DNA of 64,000 nucleotides from positions 6,570-70,569 of the forward strand of contig NMRA01000877.1 in the NCBI GenBank assembly GCA_002633005.1. The letters run 5' to 3'. The position numbers and the translations under genes were made by a program. Below are positions 1 through 11,474 of this stretch, piece after piece. The DNA comes from Phoronis australis. Lineage: Eukaryota > Phoronida > Phoronidae. Below the pieces are notes generated by a model, which was not told where the DNA came from, ran no database searches, and saw only the letters and a program-made list of their open reading frames with translations. Every line of letters starts with the position of its first letter. Positions within the stretch are counted from its first letter, which is position 1.

Positions 1-707
1 TCAGATCCAATTTCAAGTGTCAAATTCGGAACACGACACAATCGTAACGGAACTATGGCTAAGTGTAGGCTCTCCTGCGATTTCCCAGGCGACCGGCAGT
101 GGCGCTGCGCACTACGACTCCGTTTCCGTCGTCTGCTTCACTGGGCAATGAAGAAAATTACTTCATTTTTTAAAGAAAATGGATTCTGAGTGACGATGAA
201 AAAACAGAAACAGAAGCTGCTGGTAAGATATGAATTTTAATCGAAGCCTTAGTGAATCACTCCGAAACTCATAACATTCTTTCTTTGTCAAACCTTATCT
301 TAAGATGATTTCCAAAGCAATCCCGTCATTAATGCCAACACAAAAAACGGATTTGGTCTTTTGGACAATTGAAGACAATTTTAAATGCAACAAATTTGTT
401 ACGAACTGATTTTACAAAATATAAAAAGTTTAATAAGCATTACAAAAAGAAGTAGGTTTCGCGCACAAACGCTGTGGACCATAAACAAGTAGGTCTCTTA
501 GTAAGCAAATACGCCGTGAAATTGTGGTGGTGCAGAAGTAAATCACTTGCGCTGTATATGCCATATCGTGAGTTCGAGTCTGTGGGAAATGCAGTTTTTC
601 AACTTTGACACGTTGTCCTTTTTTTCTTGGATAATACTTCAGGAATCAAGGAAAATGCTTGATTTTTAGGGGAAAAACAGAAAAATTTTGTTCCCCATTC
701 GGTGCTA
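1..707 (+). repeat. Long dispersed repeat, copy 1 (sister at 41,041)
   Basis: This segment aligns along its whole length with 41,041-41,735 in the same orientation, with scattered substitutions and small indels, so it is a dispersed repeat at least 0.7 kb long. It is cut by the window edge, so its true 5' end is not visible, although both copies begin at the same word (TCAGATCCAATTTCA). No open reading frame spans it. A tRNA-like block lies near 524-596. The family cannot be named from the sequence. Confidence 0.85.
524..596 (+). repeat. tRNA-like block inside the dispersed repeat
   Basis: The stretch reads like a degraded tRNA promoter: an A-box-like GGTGGTGCAGAAGTAAA followed about 40 bases later by a B-box-like GAGTTCGAGTCTG. 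The sister copy (41,555-41,624) keeps a better A box (GGTGCAGTGGTAAAGC) with a weaker B box. This suggests a tRNA-derived, SINE-like module inside a longer element rather than a working tRNA gene, since no acceptor-stem pairing is visible. Confidence 0.35.
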
Positions 708-709
708 GG

Positions 710-3700
710 CATTGCATGTGGGCTAAACAAATACAAAGAAATCTATATATAATTATACGCACTGAATGCATGTATCAATGAACTGATGTTAATATTACAA
801 CGACACATGATTCCAAACTTCAGTAAACCATTTTCATAAGCAATAAATTATTTTGCAAGTATACAATTTTATCTACTCACACAAAGAGATTAATGTATTA
901 AAAACGAAAGTTTGAAACGATTTCAAGTGAAACCTAATTTTCATTTAGGTTGAGTTAAAATTTGTTATACAGCACTAAACCTAGTAAAACATTTTGAAGT
1001 GGAGACGTCAGCCAGCTACACGGCTGTCAAGTGCACTCGGAAATTTGGCCAATGTGAATTCAGTGATGGTGTGTTGGAATATTGTGCAATTATTCATTTG
1101 TACTTACTTTTAAACTCAAATCAAAGATCTCGTCACTATTCCGATATTTCAGTTTCAGTGTCCAAAAGTCAGTATTCACTCTCTCCTGATCAAAATTTAT
1201 AATGTCCAACTGTTCGTGTCTATTATTTTTAGTGTTTTAGTGTATTTGGTTCTATGGTAAAATCAACAAAACTGCCAATTGATGGCGCACTACTGGCAGG
1301 ATTGTGCTACCACTCGCAAAACTCTTCCCTATGTCCAAGTCTATAGTGAATCTAAACAATTAAGTCGCTTCCAATAATTGACTATATACCATTCAGAATC
1401 TGTTCTCTTAATCCGGCAAGTGAAAGGACAACAAAGCATCCTAGCATGACGCTATTGTGGTGGAATGAAATTTCTGACATTAATTTATGTTATTTAAGTT
1501 GAGCCCTAGTTGTTTACATACATGTACCTACGTTGTGGCTCTGGCCAGCGATCGTTCCACTACACCATGAGGGTTGTTAGTGACTTTGCCTGCAATTGGT
1601 TACATGCATATGCAAACATTTTATTCAGGCTTGAACATAGCGACAGATGCATTTGTTTGTTTTTTTCTGGACCACTCATCACTCTGTAGATTTGTGGGTC
1701 ATTTTTTTTTTTTCTGTGTACTGGGGTGTAATTTATTCTAAGTAGTTTTGATTGTGCAAGACGTGTTGTGAGCGGATTAGCATTGCCAGGTTGTTTTCTA
1801 TTTCACTCTGCACAGTTAGTCCTGTAGATGTATTGATGGACATTGGTTTAACTGTGACGCAGGTTTTCTACGAGTTATTGTAGCCCACCCTATACCTTAG
1901 AACAGTGTGATTTTTATTGTGTTATTACAATAGTCAGAGAGATTTGTGAGAGACGTAGTTAGTGAATTTTTAATGGACTCACTTGCGCGTTTTTTGATAA
2001 TCTATCGATGAGGATATTAATTGTTTGATGATTAGTTCGCAGTATCAGTTTGGTAACCATACATGTACAGTGTAGTATTTGTTGCCATTGATCAGTGCTC
2101 ACCAGGATCAAAGCTTGTCGTTGTGTCACACCCAGTCCAATTGATTGCTATAGGTTTATCTGTGATTCAAATTATTTTTCTGTGATTGTAATTGTAATTG
2201 CAATTGTGATGTGCAAATGGATCAAGTGTACTATGATGAAAAAACTTATGTGGAGATTAAACCTGGAATTCAGTATCACTTGAGCTGTGTAATTTCATGA
2301 TTGATTTGTTGTGATTACGAATCGATTGGTTAGGACTGACTGTAGGTTTACGATTGTTATTGTTTTATTTTATAGGGTGTATAGCTACAGTATGGATGAC
2401 AGCAATAAACCACCAAACGATCTACAATTGAATGATTTATTTGACAACGAGCCCCGTTACAGTTTGGCTAACAGTTTCAATTTAATCGACTTCTCTCGGA
2501 CTATATACAACAAAATGAGTAGGTCTAAACTACAGTAGCCATATAAACTCACATGTTCATACTACCTCAGCACAAGTAGGAATACTGTATGTGACTATCG
2601 GAAGACAACGGAGTATATAGCAAGTACCCATGCTGGTTGGGGATCAAATTCATAACCAAATGAAGTCACACAGTTATCAAAGAAAAAGCCAAGGGTTTGA
2701 AAGAATAAACCTTATCAACAGGATCGGTGTGCCTATTTCTTTGACTAAAACATGATTACATTGAATAGCCGTACCATAAAAGAACTAGGAGCATAAATAA
2801 AGATACAGTGTACATGTAGAAACTTCGCCCTATGATAATGATATAAAACGGCCATTGTTGCCGTAACTTGCACAACGAAATGCGTGATAATACTGGTGAC
2901 TCGAACTGGGATACGACCAGGCCCTAGTCCATTGCGCACTTAAACCCGCAGCACGACCCAAAATTATGGTCATCAAAGAGTTATCTACACTAGAAACGAT
3001 ACGCACACGTATCATTTAAGACTTGTCCACCTGAATGTGCTGCAGAGTGAAACCAGGCCAGACACAGGTGAACACGCAGTCTTATGCATAATCAACACAT
3101 ACGAAAATTGCAAGAATACAATACAAATCAATAGAAAACTCACGCGTGGATTTTTTACGGAAATTTAATAATCAGTCGTTTATTTAGGGATTCGACGATG
3201 CCAGCCCATTTTTACAATAGTTCAGATTTCCTTCGCAACTTAGTCAAGACAATTATACATGTGCTAATACTGTACTGTATGCCCGCGGACGCATACCGTT
3301 TGCGGTGCAGAAGTCAGGACTTTTGGACGTGTAGCTCTTGTAATTGCTGTACGTTACGAATTGTTCACAATTGATAGGAATGCCGGTAACAACTGGTGGA
3401 AAAATCATTCAGCAGATGTTTGAATTGGCAACAAAGACTCATTGATATAGTTTCAGCTGCTAGAGTGGCCACGACCCGTTGGGCTAGACCGGGGGTTATG
3501 ATTGGAGGGCGACATCTGACGTGTTGCATCGCCACACGACACGAATGAACTTTGAAAAGGAACCTACACTTCAGTTTATTGAAGGCACAGCTTACCCGCA
3601 GAACAATTCTTAAGAACAACTATGCTTGCATTATATTGAGGCATTTCCCCTCATTAAAAAGTGAACTAGGTCACCCGGTCAGGGCGATAGCTTGCGCCCA

Positions 3701-3890
3701 ATGTATGCACTGATGTACCCTTGAGTGGTTATTTCTCCAAATCAATAAGCACACACGCCATCGGTGAAAACTGTACGCTCATTATGGGAAATCAATAAAA
3801 AAGGAGGACGCGAGAAATTTGTACTACTAGGATCAAGCGAAAACATTCACTTATTTCCTACATCGAAGTGCATTGGTCTTCTTTGTGATC
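710..3890. other. Intergenic stretch, no gene recognised
   Basis: I see no supported exon here. Open frames are short, lack convincing splice borders and resemble nothing I recognise. The part around 2,150-2,230 is rich in TGTGATTGTAATTG-type simple words. Only a possible polyadenylation signal for the minus-strand transporter (3,575-3,580) is annotated separately. Confidence 0.5.
3575..3580 (-). promoter_or_regulatory. Possible poly(A) signal of the transporter gene
   Basis: The plus strand reads TTTATT, which is AATAAA on the minus strand, about 320 bases past the transporter stop codon at 3,897. The spacing suits a 3' UTR, but the hexamer is common in AT-rich DNA and another lies near 3,180. 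Confidence 0.3.
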
Positions 3891-3896
3891 ACTGTA

Positions 3897-5044
3897 TTAC
3901 AATCCCTCAGTAATGTCGCATGCCTGTTCCAAACGCGCGTGCGTTTTATTCGGTTGATCTGCGGCAGACGTTTCCGTTATGAAGCATTCCTTTTCGTTAA
4001 TTTGAGAACTTTCATGATTGTCTCCTTTCTCTTTACAATCTCGGTTGTCAAAATGATGTCTACATTTACCGGCATAAACTTTTAAGACAACCACCACCGC
4101 CAAGGTTAGAGTTGCCAATCCGAAACAGAGATACATCATGGAAATCATACTGACGTATTGCAGGAGATAACCAACGAGATTATCGGTACCAATATCTACG
4201 ATACACGGAATTAAGGTGATCCAACAATTTAGTCCGACAGTAAACTTGACGTACTGGTTGATCCAAGCGTAACCGCTCGGCCACATTGATGACGCTAGCA
4301 ATCGGTATCCGCACAGATAAATCCACATCGATAACTGAGAATTTAAAGAAAATGACCAAAGACCAAAACATATAGCCGTACCAATGACCTCAACAAACAG
4401 CATTACATTGATGTCAACGCAATAACTACACAAGGTACTAACCCCGAGGGAGACTAAGCGAAAAAAACCAGATAGAGATATAAGGTAAGCAGCGCCCTCT
4501 TTAGTAAAACTTAAGCCAGATGAAACGACGAAGGAAAATGCCCAATTCATAATGACGCCGTCGTGTCCGCGGAGACACGTTACGTATAGTGAAAAGCCAG
4601 CAGCCATAAAGAATCCAAATTTGAAATTTCCACTAGCCCAACTTTTTGGAGAAAGAGCATTAATAAATATAGCCTTTATTCCTTGTTTTTTTGATTTTAT
4701 CTCCTCAACGTCGGGTTCGGGAATAGAAATGCATGTTCTCTCGAGAATGTCAAACAATAGAAACAAAAGCCCTACCACGACGACAAAGCTAGCGATTATT
4801 GCAAATGGGATCTCAATGTGACTAACGGGTAACAGGTTTTCAACTGATTCTGAAGAACTTGACACATTTGCATCATATTTGTGATGGTAACTTTCATTAA
4901 CATGTGTCGTGTTGACGCCAGGTGATATGAACGACTTGCTGATCAGTGGAGCTACAGCGGTTCCCGATGCATAACCAAGTGAAACGATGTGCATCGGAAA
5001 CGACACCTGGTCCTTCCACATCGTAGATAACACAGGATTAACAA
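3897..5044 (-). CDS. MFSD4/NaGLT1-like sugar transporter, terminal exon
   Basis: This large terminal exon encodes about 382 residues of a major-facilitator protein of the MFSD4 group (sodium-dependent glucose transporter 1-like), expected to move a sugar-type solute across the plasma membrane. It starts after a clear acceptor (TTTCTTTTTCAG) in phase 1 and joins the exon at 17,181-17,314 to give ...IFGFVNPVLSTMWK. The Trp and the following FPMHIVSLGYASGTAVAPL match the family pattern of a half-way helix with PM..H...G....P. About eight or nine hydrophobic helices are visible, for example IPFAIIASFVVVVGLLFLLF and MISMMYLCFGLATLTLAVVV. An N-glycosylation-rich loop (NTT, NES, NVS) precedes the IPFAII helix, and a polar tail of about 60 residues follows the last helix. 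With the other two exons the product is about 478 residues, against roughly 515 for the family. I see no frameshift or internal stop. The substrate is inferred from the family only. Confidence 0.85.
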
Positions 5045-5127
5045 CTGAAAAAGAAACAATACCAGGTGACATGATTGTTGTGATTTAAATGAGGAAATAA
5101 ATTTATATTCGTGCAAACTAGACTATA

Positions 5128-5290
5128 GGTCCTTTCATATTGGCTTAACTACGGTCTGAGAGGAGCGTCGACGTAAACAGCGCAGTTAACTTGACCATTC
5201 ATACTGGCTTCGGTAGTTAATGAGCATCGAAGTTAACGGCAGGTGACACTGTCGTCATCGAAGTTATCACAAGGTAGCGCTTTTGTACAT
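5128..5290 (+). repeat. Harbinger left terminal inverted region
   Basis: It contains CCTTTCATATTGGC, AGCGTCGACG, GCAGTTAACTTGACC and CATCGAAGTTATCACAAGG. The same blocks recur inverted at 10,405-10,645, in the same order from the outside inward. Related subterminal words also occur around 26,400 and 26,940-27,130, pointing to a family of non-autonomous relatives. Confidence 0.7.
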
Positions 5291-6173
5291 AAGATGACCT
5301 TCACCTTATCTCTTAGTATGGACGTCAAGTCAATTTCTATTTGTATGACATTCGTCACGTTATTAGTTCGTTATCTGACCCTCTTACGAAGACGCCAGCG
5401 TCGCCGATTACAGTGGTTAAGTTTCAGTGAACATGAAAATAACTTCGAGGATGATATTTATCCGTTGCATCTCCGAAGGTTAAGCCGTCGCCGACGACGT
5501 TTAGCTGCGGCTGCATGCTCGGTCGAGCAACGGTACCAAGTGCCATATGTGCGGTACGTTTACATAAAACATACTTTACTGTCCATTCATTAATCTCATT
5601 AAACTTCAAGTTAAAGTGTGCTTTTCAATGGATTCGTTAGATTGTCTATTGCAAGGACATAAAAGCAAACCTTTACAGAGTACTATATCTTGTCACAGAA
5701 TGCCTTATGTTCTGACTAACTAGTTGCACCGTCTTGGTAAAATCAAAATTAGCTAATGCTATACAAAAACGAGACTGTGCCGGTCATTGAATGCAGAACA
5801 TCAAAATGAAAATTGATGTTATTGATTTCTCAGATTTCGGCTTGGATAGGATTTTATGAAAGCGTCCGATATTTGGGTCTCTGCTGGGTATGGTCTTGGT
5901 AACAAATGGAAATTTTCACGACTGATCAAGTGCTGTGTTGGTGTGGATTTTGAATATGTGGCACCTCCCTACACAACAGGTGGAAGAGAACAACTGCTGG
6001 CATTTTTCATTGTCATTTTGAATGACCTTACCTTAAGCTTTGTATTTCTTTTGCAGCATTAATGTTCAATGATGAATATGTGAGACTAAGACAACGAAGT
6101 TCTCATTTTTGTCAAGAAAACAATGATTTGCTGTTAGTGAATTAAGTAAGTAATGGTGTGATATCTTTTGTAG

Positions 6174-7464
6174 AACCATTGTGGCCACTCCTAGAAACCA
6201 GTCGTGGTACGATGGTTTATGGCAAACTGCAGATGTTGATGAATGGAAGAGACATTTCAGAATGTCACGTGCTACGTTTCAAAGCATCACTGACGCCCTG
6301 CGGCCTTATCTAGATAAACATACAACCATGTTTCGTATTGTAAGTTTAATGGGACATTTTCTGAATTATGTTTTGAAACATTACAACAAAAAGTGACAGA
6401 CTACTATGCTCGAAGAGTAGCGTTTCGTCGTCTGGTCACACTCATTTTGGTTTCATAACTATTGAATTTGTTCATACCATTACTTGAAAACATTTTGTTG
6501 GATTTGCATTTGAGTCGTGCATTTTTGGTTGTGCAACAATTAACACACCGAATTTAATATCAAATTTATTTCATACTAAGTAACTGACGTTTGTCTTTCA
6601 GCCTATCAGTGTTGAAAAACGGGTAGCTGTGGCCATCTTCAAGCCCTGCTTCTGGGTGCTCATATCGGATCGTTCAAAATCTGTTTGGCGTTGGGTTGTC
6701 AACATCGTGCAACGTGTTGTACAGCTTTTCTGTTGCCTTAACGCAGGTACTGGGTCTTGTGTACCTGAGGCGTCCGAGTCATGAGGACTTTCTAGAGATA
6801 GCCCAAGGATTCAGAGACTTGTGGGGTTTCCCACGGTGCGTAGGCGCAATTGATGGGACCCATATTCCTATGTGGCACCACGTGAGAATCGCATGGATTA
6901 TTACAATCACAAATCATGCTATTCTGTTGTCATGCAGGCAGTCTGTGACCATCGTTATCGGTTTTATGTTATTGAAGTTGGATGGCCTGGAAAGGTGCAT
7001 GACGCTAGAGTTCTGCGGAACTCGCGGATTTTTGAGGCTGGAGAAGCAGGTACCCTACTTCCTGTGCACATGGAAAGATTTAATGTAACACCAGTTGGTT
7101 TGTTTATCATTGGAGATCCTACTTACCCGGCTACACTCGTCCTAACGATCGTGCTGGGAAGAATTTCAACTTTCGACTGAGCAGTGCAAGAATGTGCATT
7201 GAAAATGCTTTTGGCAGATTAAAGATGAGGTGGAGGTGTCTTTACAAGACATTAGAACACGATGTTAGTGCCGTGCCAACTGTTGTTCAAGCATGTGTGA
7301 TATTACACAACATATGTGAAACACATGGTGAGCAAGATGTTCCTCAGCAGCCTGACAACAACCAAGTCAATCCACCTGTCCATCCCCAACAAATACTCAA
7401 CAGAAATGACATCACCAGGCGTCAACGTGATGCGTTATGTGCTCATTTATTCCAGCATCCATAA
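6174..7464 (+). pseudogene. PIF/Harbinger (HARBI1-like) DDE transposase, broken
   Basis: A first exon (6,174-6,339, acceptor TTTTGTAG, donor GTAAGT) encodes the N-terminal helix region (SWYDGLWQTADVDEWKRHF). A second block follows from 6,602 (acceptor CTTTCAG). The catalytic core is recognisable in pieces: GAIDGTHI with the first Asp (codon 6,852-6,854), IIGDPTYP with the second Asp (7,115-7,117), and [16 protein letters not shown] with the Glu (7,201-7,203). These pieces lie in three reading frames. There is a shift near 6,640, one near 6,870 just after the first Asp, and a net loss of sequence near 7,120-7,150, where the loop between the second Asp and the Glu is shorter than usual. All three catalytic residues survive, but no continuous protein does. 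A possible small upstream exon lies at 6,060-6,140. Confidence 0.85.
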
Positions 7465-7656
7465 TTTTGGCTGTCATCTCAGGCCGAGCGTTCTACTTAT
7501 TCTGCACCATTTAATGGTCATTTGCGCAAAGTTTGAACCTTGTATAATTTATCTGAATATTTTCTCGATAGTCGGCTAAAAGTTACATGGTAAAACCATT
7601 GCCCAGGGCTCATTCCTTTTCTTTATTCAAATTATTTTCTGTAATTTCTATAGAAC

Positions 7657-7760
7657 TACCGTAAACTCGCGGGTCCACACCCATCCCTGGCTTTTGATCA
7701 ATTTTCCGTTTAAGCACCCACTGCTAAGCGTCTAGGGCGTTAACCTGCGAGTTTACGGTA
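7657..7760. mobile_element. 104-bp TIR MITE with TA ends
   Basis: The segment begins TACCGTAAACTCGCGGGT and ends ACCTGCGAGTTTACGGTA, a near-perfect inverted repeat of about 18 bases. TA at both tips suits a Tc1/mariner-type target, although this is inference. It has no coding capacity and lies inside the Harbinger element, downstream of its transposase, so it is a later insertion. Confidence 0.7.
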
Positions 7761-8272
7761 TTAGACGAACTCAATTGTCTGTTATCCTATGCTCTAGTAA
7801 TCAATGGCTAATGTAATTTTCTAACCATAGTTTGCACTTGATGATTCCAACTTTAAGGCAAAAGTTTCAAAGTCTGAACATGAAACATAGAAATTTTATG
7901 AACTCGAATCTAGGGCCATCAAGTTCCAACCTGGTGCTAGAAATTCACACAAAAACCATAACGTGGTCAAGCACAGAATAAAAAAAAAACTTGCCTCGAG
8001 AACAAAGATTAAACCCTGGCCTGTGGTCTTGAAAGATTTTACGTTGAGCTGCTGTTGAAGTTGAATCAACCGTACCTGCATTTCCCAGACAATCTAGTCT
8101 TTTAAAACGCACTTGTGCTGGTGAGAGATCACAGCAGTACAATTATACGGATACAAAAATACAATATATTAACAAATCTTATTACACATACACTGGCGGA
8201 AGAGATATTGCGTTACAAATGTACATGTTAAAAGGATAACTTTTATATAATGATGCCATAAATAACTATATA

Positions 8273-8293
8273 TGTGTGTGTGTGTGTGTGCGT

Positions 8294-8325
<32 letters not shown>

Positions 8326-8326
8326 A
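8273..8326 (+). repeat. (TG)n microsatellite
   Basis: About 54 bases of TG dinucleotides are interrupted by three CG-containing steps (TGTGCG). Confidence 0.95.
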
Positions 8327-8475
8327 TCATAAAATAATAACATTTATATACAGATAAGTAATAAATACGTTAAAATACTATGACTGTTGTATGGGTGAAC
8401 TATAAATATACAGATTAACAAGCACTTACAGATGCTTCTTTACTACTTTACTACTACTATACTACAACACTACTT

Positions 8476-9014
8476 TTATATTCTGATTGACGTTACTTTT
8501 TTATACATTTGAAAATTTCTCCCATTGGTATTTTGCATGAACTGTGGATATGATTGGGAATGGGGATGCGGGTATGAAGTTTGTGATTGCTCCTGTTCTT
8601 GATGTGGTTGTGGATGAGGATGTGGATGAGGATGAATGACACTTTGCATTGTCTGGACCATTTGCCCCATCATGGCCATGAGACTGGTCATCTGAGTAGC
8701 TTCCTGCTGGTGCTGGTGCTGCAAGAGGTCGCTTTGTTCCCCCATGAAAGCTTGTTGCGTTTCACGCCACTCGTCTTGAGCTTTCAGGCTCTGTTGCATC
8801 GCTTCTCGTAGAGAGGCAGCCTCTCTGTCATCTTGTTTCAAAATCTTTTCCAACCATGCCGGAGCCTCGCTCGCTCGCCGCTACCACTTGCTTGCGCCTC
8901 GTACGACAAGCCTGGATGAAGCGCAGCCAGGTGTGGTCGGCCTGCTGCTTCCGCTGGTCGAAGCCTCACTTGGTGTGTCACACCTGGCATCATCGTCCTC
9001 TGCAGTGTCCTCAG
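8476..9014 (-). pseudogene. Harbinger MYB-like accessory protein, C-terminal exon with stop
   Basis: On the minus strand the exon starts after TTATTTTAG and reads an acidic stretch, then a Ser/Thr/Pro-rich linker (SEASTSGSSRPTTPGCASSR). An in-frame TAG follows at 8,881-8,883. Beyond it come RRASEAPAWLEKILKQDDRE and a Gln-rich coiled segment (DEWRETQQAFMGEQ, HQHQQE) with a His-Pro repeat tail. The WLEKIL...E layout and Gln-rich C-terminus match the second ORF of Harbinger elements, a MYB/SANT-like protein that helps the transposase bind DNA and enter the nucleus. The SANT exon itself was not found. The stop codon and missing exon make it a relic. Confidence 0.6.
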
Positions 9015-9096
9015 CTAAAATAAGAATGTAAATGTGATTAACGTGATTAGCTACCAGTGTAATTGAACTTAAATGTCGCTTAGGGTATGTTTTATG

Positions 9097-9136
9097 TTTT
9101 GAAATAGAACAATTTTTAAATTGTTCTATTTCAAAA
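9097..9136. repeat. 40-bp near-perfect palindrome
   Basis: TTTTGAAATAGAACAATTT is mirrored by AAATTGTTCTATTTCAAAA with only the central bases unpaired. It lies in the intron between the two accessory-protein exons of the Harbinger element and could form a cruciform or transcript hairpin. Confidence 0.85.
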
Positions 9137-9301
9137 AAAACCATGGCTTATAACATTAAGCATGGCTCAAAGCTTTTGAAAAATGGAACTGGATATATTT
9201 TACTACCATGTCGAGGCAAACATTTGACAGCACCACAAAGGGGATAAGTGCAGCATTGTATTCAGCAAGTCACTTCTTAACTATTAACCATTTTCACTTA
9301 C

Positions 9302-9376
9302 CGCCATTATCCAGGAGGCTGTCTTCCTCACAATCGACATCTTCAGTTTGGCTCGCGGGATCATTCCTTTGAGAAT
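9302..9376 (-). pseudogene. Accessory protein, upstream 75-nt exon
   Basis: It is bounded by acceptor ATATTCCAG and donor GTAAGTG and encodes an acidic segment SQRNDPASQTEDVDCEEDS. It ends in phase 1 (GGC G) and joins the 9,014 exon (CT...) to give Ala-Glu-Asp in frame, which supports both exon calls. It belongs to the broken Harbinger accessory gene. Confidence 0.55.
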
Positions 9377-9521
9377 CTGGAATATGGATTACGAATCAAG
9401 GAAATAATTGTAAGTACAATACAAATAGCTTTGCCGGATCATTAACCTCAGTCCTTGTGACATACGTTGAAGGTAAATAATATACTAATTTTTTTCTTAA
9501 TCTTTATTTTTTGAGAGCTTC

Positions 9522-9826
9522 CAGTGGCGTATTTAGGGTGGGGGGCAATGGTGCCATGCCCCCCCCCTAAAATTCTCCAACACACAATTTGGGAGCTCGG
9601 GGTGTGAATTGACGAGTAGCATATGCGCGCACCCCGGGGTTCGGGGTCGAATGCACAACGCATAGCCCTTGAACAAACCCTGTTTACATTTTTTTTAGTT
9701 ATCAGGTCCACAAACCAAAAAATCTGCTCTGCATCCTTACGTTGTAGTCTGGACGCGCGCATGTGGCGAAATTCTGGTTGTTCCTGTGCCGTGCCCCCAT
9801 TAACTCAAAATCCTGGATCCGCCCTG
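9522..9826. mobile_element. hAT-like MITE with CAGTGGCG ends
   Basis: It begins CAGTGGCGTATTTAGGGTGG and ends AATCCTGGATCCGCCCTGG, imperfect inverted ends of the CAG(T/G)GGCGGAT(C/T)(C/T)AGG type seen in non-autonomous hAT elements of many animals. Related copies lie at 16,498-16,658 and 48,726-48,881 and share internal words (AAATTCTCC, TTGGCAGTTC-like, AACTCAAAATCCTGGA). It has no coding capacity. Confidence 0.65.
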
Positions 9827-9917
9827 GTTTCAACACAAAGTCAATAGAATTCCCCTGGTCAGTCATGCATATTGTAAGCTGAATAAGTGAAAAATTACAG
9901 CTCTGACACCATCTATG

Positions 9918-10069
9918 CAGGGGTGGATTCAGGATTTTTTGAAAGCGAGTCGGATCAAGAATTTTTTAAAAAGTGGGATCCAAGGCAACAATTTGATTTG
10001 ACCACTGAAATCCAGGAAAAGGGGGGGGGGGTTGTCTAGACCCCTGACCAACCATGGATCCGCCTACTG
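9918..10069. mobile_element. Short hAT-like MITE
   Basis: The 152-bp unit starts CAGGGGTGGATTCAGGA and ends CCATGGATCCGCCTACTG, which are inverted matches. A poly-G tract lies near the right end. I could not see a convincing 8-bp target duplication. Confidence 0.6.
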
Positions 10070-10404
10070 AAGTATGCTATGAATAGATAGTCTTTNAGGA
10101 CGCCTCGCCCCAGGCTGCTACTAGGACATCTACTTCTTGTGGCAACCAACGACTGCCACGTTGCATGGATGACGAACATGATTTCGAGAGATTATTTATT
10201 ATAAAGAAGCTAATATCATCGGATAAACACTTACGCGTTGAATACTGCGAAATGGCGGTAAACTTTCGTCCCGAGTGCGTTATGATTTTTTATTATTTTT
10301 TTAGTGAAAACTTGAGTACTTCAACAATTAGGCTGCGTGTGATGACTGAAATAAAACTTTTTTCTTACTTCACTAGTGATTAGTTGAGGAAATTATTAGG
10401 AAGT

Positions 10405-10645
10405 ATTTGCGACGACTGCCCTTTGTTGACGATTACAGTGCCTTCTTGTGATAACTTCGATTGGACCGGAGTTAAGTGTTCATACACTGTACTGCATCGC
10501 AGCGTCGACGCTGTGGTCTTAAATCCACCTGTTAACTGCGATTTTAACTGGAGCTGTTAACTGCGATCCAGGACCGGAGTTAAGCGTTCATACTGACCGC
10601 ATCTCTCCAAACCATCGACGCGTCGACGTTAGTATGAAAGGCTCT
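10405..10645 (-). repeat. Harbinger right terminal inverted region
   Basis: It contains CTTGTGATAACTTCGAT, two tandem-like GGACCGGAGTTAAG(T/C)GTTCATAC motifs about 120 bases apart, GTTAACTGCGAT twice, and the outer GTATGAAAGGCTC. It is the inverted partner of 5,128-5,290. The repeated GAGTTAA/GTTAAC motifs look like subterminal protein-binding sites. Confidence 0.7.
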
Positions 10646-11474
10646 GATAATACCGCAGATAACGCAAACAACTAACTGCTGCGAAAAGTGGTAGTAAGAC
10701 GCATGAGCAGTATCAAAAGTAAATTTCAGCTTATTAAACGACAGATTAGGTGATACGCACGCATTAATACTCTTGTTTAATTGACCAGTACATTTCATCT
10801 CGCAATGAAAGTTGCGTGACACACAACGTTATCATTGGCCCACTCACAAGAAGGTGCTACTCGACCTTCATGAACTCGCACGTGCTCTAATAATAGTTAT
10901 GGATTTGTATTCAAATTGAACACGACGAATCGTTGTGGGAATGACACAAAGTCACGGTCTCTGGAGTCTGAACACTTTATTCGTAGTCAGTGTTACCCCG
11001 TCTGTTACCCACAACAATAATCAGTACATCCCTCAATGACGAGTAACAGAAAGCAGAAAGCAATACATGAGCACGGGACAAACAAGTACGTGTGTACTCC
11101 ACTGTTCCCAGACAAGCTGGCTTTCCCGATTGTCCAATTCTGTAACCTACGTGTATCTTCTGGTTAGATCCGATTGGTTCAAATATCTGAGAAGACTTCT
11201 GAGCTCGTCTCCGAAGCGTACGGAAAATGATTAAATTGGATTGGATCAATCTTAACGTCGATTCTCAAACCCTGATATTAAAGTTACCTCCAACCTTTTT
11301 AGTGGCCTATATTTTATCTCGTATATAAAAAACAGCCTTGTCAACTAGAACAAGTATATATTTTCTGAAAGAACAAAGATCAGGAAATATAAATATACTT
11401 TTTGTATTTATCATCCGTTATTATTTTTACGTAACAACTTTTTAAGTGAAAATTTCATTTTTACGAAAGGTACA

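Larger units (their letters stand above)
5128..10645. mobile_element. Decayed PIF/Harbinger DNA transposon (about 5.5 kb)
   Basis: The ends carry long imperfect inverted sequences. The left end (about 5,128-5,290) has CCTTTCATATTGGC, GTCGACG, GCAGTTAAC and ATCGAAGTTATCACAAG. The right end (about 10,405-10,645) carries the same words on the opposite strand. Between them lie a Harbinger DDE transposase on plus and a MYB-like second ORF on minus, the usual two-gene content of this superfamily. Both genes are broken, so the element cannot move on its own. It sits in the long intron of the MFSD4-like gene. It has itself received a TIR MITE (7,657-7,760) and two hAT-like MITEs (9,522-9,826 and 9,918-10,069). 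I could not define the 3-bp target duplication. Confidence 0.75.

Noticed and set aside
4552-4821. 89-codon plus-strand frame
   Set aside because: It is antisense to the well-supported transporter exon and reads like a shadow frame.
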